In this document: piece by piece, positions 22,201 to 34,200 of the stretch
Numbering within the stretch: position 1 is the stretch's first letter
Layout of the letters: each line of letters begins with the position of its first letter
Assembly (NCBI RefSeq): GCF_963678635.1
Contig: NC_087065.1
Location: 42,409,430 to 42,473,429, forward strand
Direction of reading: 5' to 3'
DNA from: Symsagittifera roscoffensis
Taxonomy: Eukaryota > Xenacoelomorpha > Acoela > Convolutidae
Length of the DNA stretch: 64,000 bases
Notes under the pieces: generated by a model
Databases searched by the model: none
The model's input: only the letters and a program-made list of their open reading frames with translations
What the model was told of the DNA's origin: nothing
Position numbers and translations under genes: made by a program

Positions 22201-25200
22201 ACATCTGTTTTGGAAGATGGGATGACATGTAAGATCATTCTTTCATCCAGGATAAATGCATTTGGTAAATGATTGATAAAAAAGAACAAATTGACACTAA
22301 ATGTAAAAAAACCAAGACCATGGGCCACTGTCGGACACAAAAAGCTAAAAAAAAAGACGTATTAATAACTTTTTAAATGCAACCCAAATAAAAAAAGCAG
22401 AATGTTTCAATTATCTTGGAATTCATCTCGACAGCAAATTTAAATTTCTAACTGAACAGCAATTCATTGTTGCTTATAAAAGTTACGTGCAACCAATCAT
22501 CTAATATGAAGTTTTAGTTTATAGAAACACCGACAAAACAAAACTGATAGAACTGGAGATGAAAATCAGAAGGTTAATTAAAAAACTTTTTATAAGCGCA
22601 GGATGGATTCAATCACTGAATGAATGCATGAAAACAAAATATATACCCCAAAAACATTTTCTGCGTGCCAAAAATAATTAAAATAATCAGGAAAATTATT
22701 CGACAAGAGTGCCAAGTTGATCTGAAAACAGATAACAACCAGGGGCGGATCTAGGATTTTCTCGAGGGGGGGGGGGCGGATTTTCAAAAAATTTTCCAAA
22801 ATTTTGACGACCTTTTTTTTTTTTTGGTCGACCATATTGATTTTTCGAGCTCTCCCAAAGCAATGTTTTGCCCCTACTTTGGCTAAATTTTCTGCGCCGC
22901 AGGCAAATTTTTGAAAAAACAGTCAAAAAAGCCGTTTTTGGGCAATTTTTGAAAAATTTTGACAAAAAAATCGCGTTTTTTTGGCGCGCGCTCCCCCTCA
23001 AAGTTAGTATATATTGGCGCCCAAGGCGCCTTTAGAAAAATTTTAGGGTCGGTCGGCCAAAAATGGATTTCTGAAAAAGTATCAAAGGGGGGACCCTTTG
23101 GGTCGGCAGGGGGTCGAATCCCTGAGGGGGGGGCGTCCGCCCCCCCCGCCCCTTCCCCCCTAAATCCGCCCCTGATAACAACACTAATGTTTTTGCAAGG
23201 TTAGGGCAATGTTTTGAACGTCTATTTGATTGAAAAAAGAGAAAATAACCTGAAATTTGTTTACAGGATGCACCGACTTACAGATACAGGCGGATCAGAT
23301 GCGACTCCCATTGATCACAATGCTTCGAAGACAGTCCGCATGCGCGCCAGTCACTTATTCATGCGGCTCCCTCGTGACTCATTCGCCGAGATGCGACACA
23401 ATCTTACGACTAAAGCTCGCAGCATGTCGCGCCGGAAGATACCAAAATTTCATAGAAAGAACAAGTACCGAAACCTCAAGCCATCAAAAGAGGAAATAAT
23501 AGAAGACATCATGCAAGAAAATCAGCCTCTGTTACCGCGAAACGAAAATAGCAGTAGGTCAGTTGCGAGCCGACTTGTGAATAACCGCCAACCACACGTT
23601 ATTGAACCGCAAGATAGCCAAGATTCAACTGACGGAGTTGATTCAGATTACCCGGAGCCCGAGATAAGCGAGCAGCCAGACCAGTACTTATGGGTCGGGC
23701 AAGATTATGTAAACATCATTAAGAAAGACCACACCGATGTTAGTCAGCCTTTCGACATGGTCATTGACCGCAAAACGACTCCCAGAATGCCATGGCATGA
23801 TGTTTCAAGCGTTGTATATGGAACATGTGCGCGAGATGTTGCGAGACACTTCATACAACGCTGGAACATGATTCGCACTGTTTACAAAAGTAAAAAGTTT
23901 GGTCTATACCGTGTGAAAAACTCATATCCATTGTTGATTCCAAAGAGCACGGCGAATGTTACTCTTCAATCGTTAAAACGTCTACACGTTGAGAAAGATG
24001 CCTTCCAAGCGACATGTCAAGTCGTGCGTTCAATAGGGTCCTGGTCGGGAGGTTTCTCCGAGAACATTCGAGAACGATCAATTTACGAAGCATACATAAA
24101 CGCAATAGATTCCGCTGAGCATTTTATTTTCATAGAGAATCAATTTCTTGTATCTTCAACATCTTATGGAGGTATAACACTTTTCAACCAAGTTGTCTCA
24201 AAAATAGAAGCAAAAATTGTGCAAGCTTTCAACAATGCAGCTAAACCAAAGTTTAGAGTCTTTATTATTTTGCCGTTGGTGCCGGGTTTCCCGGGCCAAA
24301 TTGGGCAAACTGGGGGAGCAGTGCCTCAGAAGATCCAGAACTGGATGTACAGAACCCTATGTCAAGGAGAGGACAGTCTGTTTGGCAGACTTGCAGCAAA
24401 AAGAGTGCCTGTTCACGACTACCTGTCGGTTAGAATTGAGTACTTTCAATAATTCTTTTTGCCTTTTGAACTGAATGATTTTACTTGATTGTTTATTGTG
24501 TTTTTCTAACTTAATTTAAATTCACTGACAACGCGATATCAAATAGTATATTTTTTGCAATCAAACGATATGATACCAGATGGTTGAAGCAGTTTAGAGA
24601 GCATCAGCCAAAGCAACTTTACAAAAACATGTATTCCTTATTTCCTAGAGATAACACCTGCGTTCAAGTCTGATATCATCTCGCAACTTGTGTGTGAGGT
24701 TTTTCAGAGTCATACCCCGAATAGCATATAAATTTTTGCATGATCTTCGGTGACTTTGTCTGTACAAGCAGTTTGATTAACTAATTGTATAGGTAAAACT
24801 ATCTCCTGAATTCGTATTATTAAAACAGTTTCCTTTATTTGAATCTATAGTTTCTTCGTATAGTCCAATTAAGCTTGAATTTTAAAAATATAAGAATGGC
24901 TTAAGGTGTGTGGACTGCGGACCCACAGTACTCTGAACGACAAGCTAGTGACAGAGATAATCTTCGTGCATGACAAGATCATGATAGTGGATGACAGGGT
25001 GGCGATCATAGGCAGTGCCAACATCAACGACAGGAGTCTCATGGGGGACAGGGACAGCGAGGTGGCACTGGTGTTCCGAGACGAGGAGTTCATAGAGTCT
25101 CAGATGGATGGCAAGCCATACGCAGCCGGAAAGTAAGTTCTCTTGCCATAAGTTAAACATTTATTATATAACTTATGTTCCTAGTCGAACAATAGAGAAT

Positions 25201-28200
25201 AAATACACCAGCCGAAGTATAAGCCAGCCGAAAATGCGCGGAGTAAATGAGCCAGCCCGAAAATACATCATATGAACTAATTTTCTTTCGTAACTTTTAC
25301 ATATACTTGTTTCTTACTACTATATAACGCTTACGTATTTTCGGCTGGTTGATACTTCGGCTGGTTTTTATACCATCGCATAATAGCTCATAGTAATTTT
25401 AGGAAAAAAATTTTAACGAAAAAGTATTATTTTACGAAAAAGTATTATTTTACGAAAAAGTATTATTTTACCAGAATAAACTATTTGTTTTTGAAAGAGT
25501 TTCATGATTTTTCTTCAAAACTTCAGAGCGCTTTTTAATCTGACATCAACCGGTTTTTACATTGCCGGTGGATCCATCAAGTCAACTGTAATATTTAAAT
25601 TTTTGTGTTTTGGCAAGGTTCTGCTGGGGCCTGCGTCAGAAGCTATTCCGTGAACACCTCATGCCCATAGATGACACTGTCTACAATGACCCAGTTTGTG
25701 ACCACTTCTTCAAACAGACTTGGTACTCCAGGGCGGCCAAAAACACCAAGGCTTACGAGGACATATTCAACGCTGTACCATCTAACAATATACTCTCTTT
25801 CGCGGTAAGAACCTAGTCATAGAAATTGAGCTTGCATGATATGCTTCAATTAGTGTTGGGCACACCTGCGGATTTGGGGGGGGGTTGTGGACGCTCTTTC
25901 CTTCAGGGATTCGAACCCTGCCTACCCAAAGGGTCCCCCCTTCGTTTTATTTTGAGCTATCATTTTTTGGCTGCAGGACTCTAACTTTTTTAAAGGCGCC
26001 AAAATATACTAATTTTGAGGGAGGAGCGCGCGCCGAAAAAACGCGACTTTTTGATCAAAATTTTTCAAAAAGTCCCTAAAAACGCCCTTTTTGGCCTGTT
26101 TTTTCAAAAACTTGCCTTCGGCGCAGAAAAGTTTGACTAAATGCGGTCTTTATACTAATTTCTGAGAGCTTAGAAAACCAATTTGGTTGTCCTAATAAAA
26201 GGCCGACAAATTTTTTGTGAAGCTCTTTCGTGAGCTACACGGGTACTAGCTTCTTGCCCGTGCCAATTTTCTTTGCTTGGCATGTATTTAGATACTTCAG
26301 TTTTTTCACTTTATTGGTTTTCGTTCCAATTTCATTGTTGAACTTCCATTGTTTTTCATTATAAGATTAGCTTGAATCCTATTAAAGGCTATTTCTAGCT
26401 TTTAGGACGATTTACCTGGCGGATGCTAAACGCACCGCAAAATCTACAACCCGCCATAATTCGGCATATTTTTGGTCGGCAAAAAAATGTTCTTATTTGT
26501 ATTGCAGGAGGATTTAAAACTTTCTTTGCGTTCAACTTTGTGATATAGTGATGCTGCTTTGTATCTCATTACGTCATACTATCTATTGAAAGCTATCGCA
26601 TTCTGGCTATCAAGGTTGTTGACGACCTGCCATACCACCACTGAAGTTGAAGCAATTCAAGTCACTCATTCTCTATCATCCTTCAAAAGATTTAGGTTGA
26701 TTCTAGATTAATTGATCATGACATCTGCTATAATTCTGTCTTAGTTTTCTCAAGTTTCTTGTGGTACCACAAGGCGCAGCCAGCAGTTACGGTCACGGGC
26801 GACCGAGCCGACCTATTGGGAGTACCCGCCTTTTGGCTCAAGCCTACCTCAAATTCCACCCAGCAGTTCGGAATCTTGGACCGGCCAATTTTCTTGGACC
26901 GGCTGCTGGAAAGATGAGATCCGCGCTTGCTGCTGAAAACTCCGGAGGCAGTACACGACGAGACCGCTCCTAAGCCAGAGATCCTGGCCCCAGCGAAGAT
27001 GCGACAGCCGGAGCAAATCAACTAGACCGCGACGCCGCAGCAGTTCGTAAAAAAGATGAAATAAACTAGAAAAGTTGAGCAAAAGGCCCCAGGATAGCTC
27101 CGGTTGTATATTTTTACGAAGCAGATCGAAGAATTAAATCCAGATTTTTCTTTTCCCTTGGTACCGAGGGCCGAAAACAATTTTTTTTTCAAATTTAACC
27201 TCACGAGGACCGTAGTGCAATTTCATTTCAGAATTCTATCGACAACTGCGTTTATTATTCAAGAAAGAGAAGAATTACATTTTAGAACAATTATAAGTCT
27301 ATAACGCTGTCCACTCCGAACGCGATTCTAGAGTCCTTCTTTCTGCGTCTGACGGGTCAGCCAGCCCTGTTTGATTGGACAATCCACCAAGAGAAACAAG
27401 AAGTAAGGTGTATATATTCATAGCTGTAATGCGCTTTCAAGATATCCAGCGTGATTTATGTATCCGTTCCGAGACGAGGAGTTCATAGAGTCTCAGATGG
27501 ATGGCAAGCCATACGCAGCCGGAAAGTAAGTTCTCTTGCCATAACTTAAACATCTATTATATAATTTATGTTCCTAGTCAAACAATAGAGAATAAATACA
27601 CCAGCCGAAGTATAAGCCAGCCGAAAATGCGCGGAGTAAATGAGCCAGCCCGAAAATACATCATATGAACTAATTTTCTTTCGTAACTGTTACATATACT
27701 TGTTTCTTACTACTATATAACGCTTACGTATTTTCGGCTGGTTGATACTTCGGCTTGTTTTTATACCATCGCATAATAGCTCATAGTAATTTTAGGAAAA
27801 ATATTTTTATGAAAAAGTATTATTTTACGAAAAAGTATTATTTTACCAGAATAAACTATTTGTTTTTGAAAGAGTTTCATGATTTTTCTTCAAAACTTCA
27901 GAGCGCTTTTTAATCTGACATCAACCGGTTTATACATTGCCGGTGGATCCATCAAGTCAACTGTAGTATGTAATTTTTTTGTGTTTTGGCAAGGTTCTGC
28001 TGGGGCCTGCGTCAGAAGCTATTCCGTGAACACCTCATGCCCATAGATGACACTATCTACAATGACCCAGTTTGTGACCACTTCTTCAAACAGACTTGGT
28101 ACTCCAGGGCGGCCAAAAACACCAAGGCTTACGAGGACATATTCAACGCTGTACCATCTAACAATATACTCTCTTTTGCGGTAAGAACCTAAAGTCATAG

Positions 28201-31200
28201 AAATTGAGCTTGCATGATATGCTTCTAATAGTGTTGAGCACACCTGCGGATTTGGGAGGGGGGGGGGTTGTGGACGCTCTCCCCTTCAGGGATTCGAACC
28301 CTGCCTACCCAAAGGGTCCCCCCTTTGTTTTATTTTGAGCTATCATTTTTTGGCTGACGGACTCTAACTTTTTTAAAGGCGCCAAAATTTACTAATTTTG
28401 AGGGAGGAGCGCGCGCCAAAAAAACGCGACTTTTTGATCAAAATTTTTCAAAAAGTCCCTAAAAACGCCCTTTTTGGCCTGTTTTTTCAAAAACTTGCCT
28501 TCGGCGCAGAAAAGTTTGACTAAATGCGGTCTTTATACTAATTTCTGAGAGCTTAGAAAACCAATTTGGTTGTCCTAATAAAAGGCCGACAAATTTTTTG
28601 TGAAGCTCTTTTGTGAGCTACACGGGTACTAGCTTCTTGCCCGTGCCAATTTTCTTTGCTTGGCATGTATTTAGATACTTCAGTTTTTTCACTTTATTGG
28701 TTTTCGTTCCAATTTCATTGTTGAACTTCCATTGTTTTTCATTATAAGATTAGCTTGAATCCTATTAAAGGCTATTTCTAGCTTTTAGGACGATTTACCT
28801 GGCGGATGCTAAACGCACCGCAAAATCTACAACCCGCCATAATTCGGCATATTTTTGGTCGGCAAAAAAATGTTCTTATTTGTATTGCAGGAGGATTTAA
28901 AACTTTCTTTGCGTTCAACTTTGTGATATAGTGATGCTGCTTTGTATCTCATTACGTCATACTATCTATTGAAAGCTATCGCATTCTGGCTATCAAGGTT
29001 GTTGACGACCTGCCATACCACCACTGAAGTTGAAGCAATTCAAGTCACTCATTCTCTATCATCCTTCAAAAGTTTTAGGTTGATTCTAGATTAATTGATC
29101 ATGACATCTGCTATAATTCTGTCTTAGTTTTCTCAAGTTTCTTGTGGTACCACAAGGCGCAGCCAGCAGTTACGGTCACGGGCGACCGAGCCGACCTATT
29201 GGGAGTACCCGCCTTTTGGCTCAAGCCTACCTCAGATCCGCCCAGCAGTTCGGAATCTTGGACCGGCCAGTTTTCTTGGACCGGCTGCTGGAAAGATGAG
29301 ATCCGCGCTTGCTGCCGAAAACTCCGGAGGCAGTACACGACGAGACCGCTCCTAAGCCAGAGATCCTGGCCCCAGCGAAGATGCGACAGCCGGAGCAAAT
29401 CAACTAGACCGCGACGCCGCAGCAGTTCGTAAAAAAGATGAAATAAACTAGAAAAGTTGAGCAAAAGGCCCCAGGATAGCTCCGGTTGTATATTTTTACG
29501 AAGCAGATCGAAGAATTAAATCCAGATTTTTCTTTTCCCTTGGTACCGAGGGCCGAAAACAATTTTTTTTTCAAATTTAACCTCACGAGGACCGTAGTGC
29601 AATTTCATTTCAGAATTCTATCGACAACTGCGTTTATTATTCAAGAAAGAGAAGAATTACATTTTAGAACAATTATAAGTCTATAACGCTGTCCACTCCG
29701 AACGCGATTCTAGAGTCCTTCTTTCTGCGTCTGACGGGTCAGCCAGCCCTGTTTGATTGGACAATCCACCAAGAGAAACAAGAAGTAAGGTGTATATATT
29801 CATAGCTGTAATGCGCTTTCAAGATATCCAGCGTGATTTATGTATCCGTTCCGAGACGAGGAGTTCATAGAGTCTCAGATGGATGGCAAGCCATACGCAG
29901 CCGGAAAGTAAGTTCTCTTGCCATAACTTAAACATCTATTATATAATTTATGTTCCTAGTCAAACAATAGAGAATAAATACACCAGCCGAAGTATAAGCC
30001 AGCCGAAAATGCGCGGAGTAAATGAGCCAGCCCGAAAATACATCATATGAACTAATTTTCTTTCGTAACTGTTACATATACTTGTTTCTTACTACTATAT
30101 AACGCTTACGTATTTTCGGCTGGTTGATACTTCGGCTTGTTTTTATACCATCGCATAATAGCTCATAGTAATTTTAGGAAAAATATTTTTATGAAAAAGT
30201 ATTATTTTACGAAAAAGTATTATTTTACCAGAATAAACTATTTGTTTTTGAAAGAGTTTCATGATTTTTCTTCAAAACTTCAGAGCGCTTTTTAATCTGA
30301 CATCAACCGGTTTATACATTGCCGGTGGATCCATCAAGTCAACTGTAGTATGTAATTTTTTTGTGTTTTGGCAAGGTTCTGCTGGGGCCTGCGTCAGAAG
30401 CTATTCCGTGAACACCTCATGCCCATAGATGACACTATCTACAATGACCCAGTTTGTGACCACTTCTTCAAACAGACTTGGTACTCCAGGGCGGCCAAAA
30501 ACACCAAGGCTTACGAGGACATATTCAACGCTGTACCATCTAACAATATACTCTCTTTTGCGGTAAGAACCTAAAGTCATAGAAATTGAGCTTGCATGAT
30601 ATGCTTCTAATAGTGTTGAGCACACCTGCGGATTTGGGAGGGGGGGGGGGGGTTTTGGACGCTCTCCCCTTCAGGGATTCGAACCCTGCCTACCCAAAGG
30701 GTCCCCCCTTTGTTTTATTTTGAGCTATCATTTTTTGGCTGACGGACTCTAACTTTTTTAAAGGCGCCAAAATTTACTAATTTTGAGGGAGGAGCGCGCG
30801 CCAAAAAAACGCGACTTTTTGATCAAAATTTTTCAAAAAGTCCCTAAAAACGCCCTTTTTGGCCTGTTTTTTCAAAAACTTGCCTTCGGCGCAGAAAAGT
30901 TTGACTAAATGCGGTCTTTATACTAATTTCTGAGAGCTTAGAAAACCAATTTGGTTGTCCTAATAAAAGGCCGACAAATTTTTTGTGAAGCTCTTTTGTG
31001 AGCTACACGGGTACTAGCTTCTTGCCCGTGCCAATTTTCTTTGCTTGGCATGTATTTAGATACTTCAGTTTTTTCACTTTATTGGTTTTCGTTCCAATTT
31101 CATTGTTGAACTTCCATTGTTTTTCATTATAAGATTAGCTTGAATCCTATTAAAGGCTATTTCTAGCTTTTAGGACGATTTACCTGGCGGATGCTAAACG

Positions 31201-34200
31201 CACCGCAAAATCTACAACCCGCCATAATTCGGCATATTTTTGGTCGGCAAAAAAATGTTCTTATTTGTATTGCAGGAGGATTTAAAACTTTCTTTGCGTT
31301 CAACTTTGTGATATAGTGATGCTGCTTTGTATCTCATTACGTCATACTATCTATTGAAAGCTATCGCATTCTGGCTATCAAGGTTGTTGACGACCTGCCA
31401 TACCACCACTGAAGTTGAAGCAATTCAAGTCACTCATTCTCTATCATCCTTCAAAAGATTTAGGTTGATTCTAGATTAATTGATCATGACATCTGCTATA
31501 ATTCTGTCGTAGTTTTCTCAAGTTTCTTGTGGTACCACAAGGCGCAGCCAGCAGTTACGGTCACGGGCGACCGAGCCGACCTATTGGGAGTACCCGCCTT
31601 TTGGCTCAAGCCTACCTCAGATCCGCCCAGCAGTTCGGAATCTTGGACCGGCCAATTTTCTTGGACCGGCTGCTGGAAAGATGAGATCCGCGCTTGCTGC
31701 CGAAAACTCCGGAGGCAGTACACGACGAGACCGCTCCTAAGCCAGAGATCCTGGCCCCAGCGAAGATGCGACAGCCGGAGCAAATCAACTAGACCGCGAC
31801 GCCGCAGCAGTTCGTAAAAAAGATGAAATAAACTAGAAAAGTTGAGCAAAAGGCCCCAGGATAGCTCCGGTTGTATATTTTTACGAGGCCAGATCGAAGA
31901 ATTAAATCCAGATTTTTCTTTTGCCTTGGTACCGAGGGCCGAAAACAATTTTTTTTTCAATTTTAACCTCACGAGGACCGTAGTGCAATTTCATTTCAGG
32001 ATTCTATCGAAAACTGCGTTTATTATTCGAGAAAGAGAAGAATTACATTTTAGAACAATTATAAGTCTATAACGCTGTCCACTCCGAACGCGATTCTAGA
32101 GTCCTTCTTTCTGCGTCTGACGGGTCAGCCAGCCCTGTGTGATTGGACAATCCACCAAGAGAAACAAGAAGTAAGGTATATATATTCAAAGCTGTAATGC
32201 GCTTTCAAGATATCCAGCGTGATTTATGTATCCGTTCAGGTGCTACTCCCGAAGATATTCTGAAGTCTGCTTTATTACAGGAGAAATGGGCTCAAACTAC
32301 GTCCAGTTTGCAGAAAAATTTTGGGAGTTTGACACATTCGGGCGCATCAAAATTGCAGGACATGGATCAAGTAGCCATAGTGGTCGGGGGGGCGGAGAGG
32401 AGGGGGCGCTCTCGAACAAGAAATGGAAGCGGACATTTGGGCACCGATAGCTTTTGGGTCACGGTTCATCAACGACCCGGAGAAAAAGTGTAAATGAACG
32501 AATTCGGGCTGCTTGCTATCGTCTGTTCCTGTGAATACTTTAGCAACTTTGAAATATTAAAAGGCAAAAAGCAGTTATTTTGGCTTTTAGCACTAATTGG
32601 GTTAATAAAACCCATCAATATCCACGCTGGGCAGATCGCTTCTTACCGTTCGATTTCAAAGTCGTACATATTTTGGCGTGTAATTTAGGATTGGTGGACT
32701 ACTTATCTCGTTTCCCTACGTTCGAGGCACCTTTACCGAGCTTTATTGATGAAAAGTGTTTAGACAAGTGTACACCCAAATTTTTCGATACCTGCGATTT
32801 TCTCGATGGTTGGGTCAACGCTCCATCTTCTAAGGGTATTCCGTCTTGTAACTCAATTTTTTCCTATTCAGCAAACCCTCCTATTATTGGATATCCTTTA
32901 ACAGTCACTTCCCCGATCAACTGCATTCACAGTACCCAATTTAATTCTTGCCGGGATAATAATTTTAGACCAATTAGGTAGCAGCCCTCATACTGGCTCT
33001 GCGTCGCCAGAGAGCGTCAATTCCGGACTCATCTCATTGAACAAATCAAACGCATGCAAAAATGTCTCATCGCCGCAAAAGGGCCAGCCACTGTTTGAAT
33101 GACAGCCATTTCGACCAATCAGTGAAAAAAATCTCCATGATAAATCAGCAAGAGAGGACGGCTTAATTTTCTCACAAAGTCGCGTCCAATCAGATTGGAT
33201 AACTTGTATTTCATTCACAACTGCCAATTTATCAGCATATTTCCGAAATTTGGTTCTATTTCAAAATAATTTTCTCGTGCTATCTGTCTCATTTCTAATT
33301 TCCAGCATTTTCGCTGGTCTATTCCTGAATCGAACTTCCGAGTTCGCGGCGTCGGTTTTATTAACCTCTTGTTTCTTCAGTGAATGATGAATCCGTCTAC
33401 TGCCAAACACGATTGCTCCAAACGACATTTGAATCAGTTTGTTCCCTTGGTCAGACCGTTGCTCACGGTGAACAGCGGTCCACACTCAAAAAATTTGGGC
33501 GCGGCTCGCCCACGGAAGAAGTCTTCTGCTGAGAGAGTAGCGGCGTTAAAAGCCGCGTATTCGCGGGTTTTGGCAAACCTTCGATCCAGCCGATTAGAAC
33601 CTGGAAGGAGCCGCACAGAGTTCAACAGGATTCAACGGTAACAAGGACTCAGCTTGAGCATGTTGAAAAGTTCGCTGGTCTCCCCGGATCGGAAATCACT
33701 GGCTGGTCTCGTGGGAATCCTCGAAGTGGACGTGTTGTCAGAGTCTACAGACGAAGGTCATAGCCTTCGTCTTATGAAAGGGTCCCTGATTAACAACGAC
33801 TTTGAAGGATAGAGCCGGATCGATACGTATCTCGAATCTTTCTGACACTGTTCCTCCGTTTGGGATGGTTGTAGAGAGGTGGAAAATTGGATAACTATCC
33901 CTTGTTTATTGCAGATGGCGATCCTGGCAAGGCTTCACAGATCCCATGCAGGACAACTCGCAATGGTAGATGCGGCACAATACACTTGGTGGCCTCAGAT
34001 GCACCGAGATGTCTTTCAAATGTGTAAAACTTGCCCTCAATGTACCAAGTTTGGTAGGTGACTAAAGTCTAATCTATCGTTTGATTTTTCCCAGGTTTTA
34101 CCTTCCGCGGTCAATTACATTTACAGTACCCAATTTAAATCTTGCCGGGATACTATGCCGGACTCTACAATTATAGACCAATCAGGTAGCAGCTCTCATA

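Larger units (their letters stand above)
25077..27469. repeat. 2.39 kb tandem unit, copy 1 (PLD exon 7 end, exon 8, Gypsy 5' part)
   Basis: The first of three head-to-tail copies, nearly identical over their length. It contains the last 56 bases of exon 7, a small MITE, exon 8, a truncated hAT-type MITE and gag-like sequence. It differs from copies 2 and 3 by three instead of two 18-base ACGAAAAAGTATTATTTT repeats near 25,420-25,470 and by Val instead of Ile in exon 8. The junctions share GTTC (25,073-25,076; 32,234-32,237). Confidence 0.95.

Noticed and set aside
22959-23204. 81-codon plus-strand frame in PLD intron 5
   Set aside because: It lies almost wholly within the non-coding hAT-type MITE.
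24429-24474. Read-through of PLD exon 6 to a stop at 24,452
   Set aside because: The GT at 24,429 gives an in-phase join to the HKD2 exon, which the enzyme needs.
25905-25925. tRNA B-box-like GGGATTCGAACCCTG in the 2.39 kb unit
   Set aside because: It is part of the hAT-type MITE sequence (its complement is at 23,106-23,125) and forms a simple palindrome.
26728-27304. Overlapping open frames on both strands of the 2.39 kb units
   Set aside because: The minus-strand frames and most plus-strand frames are shadows over gag-like sequence in a GC-richer patch; no domain is seen in them.
33916-34060. Gypsy zinc-finger segments looking like exons, with TTTATTGCAG before and GTAGGTGA or GTAAGTAA after
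   Set aside because: Reading straight through copy 3 gives continuous pol codons (with one stop) into the integrase core, so no intron is needed there.
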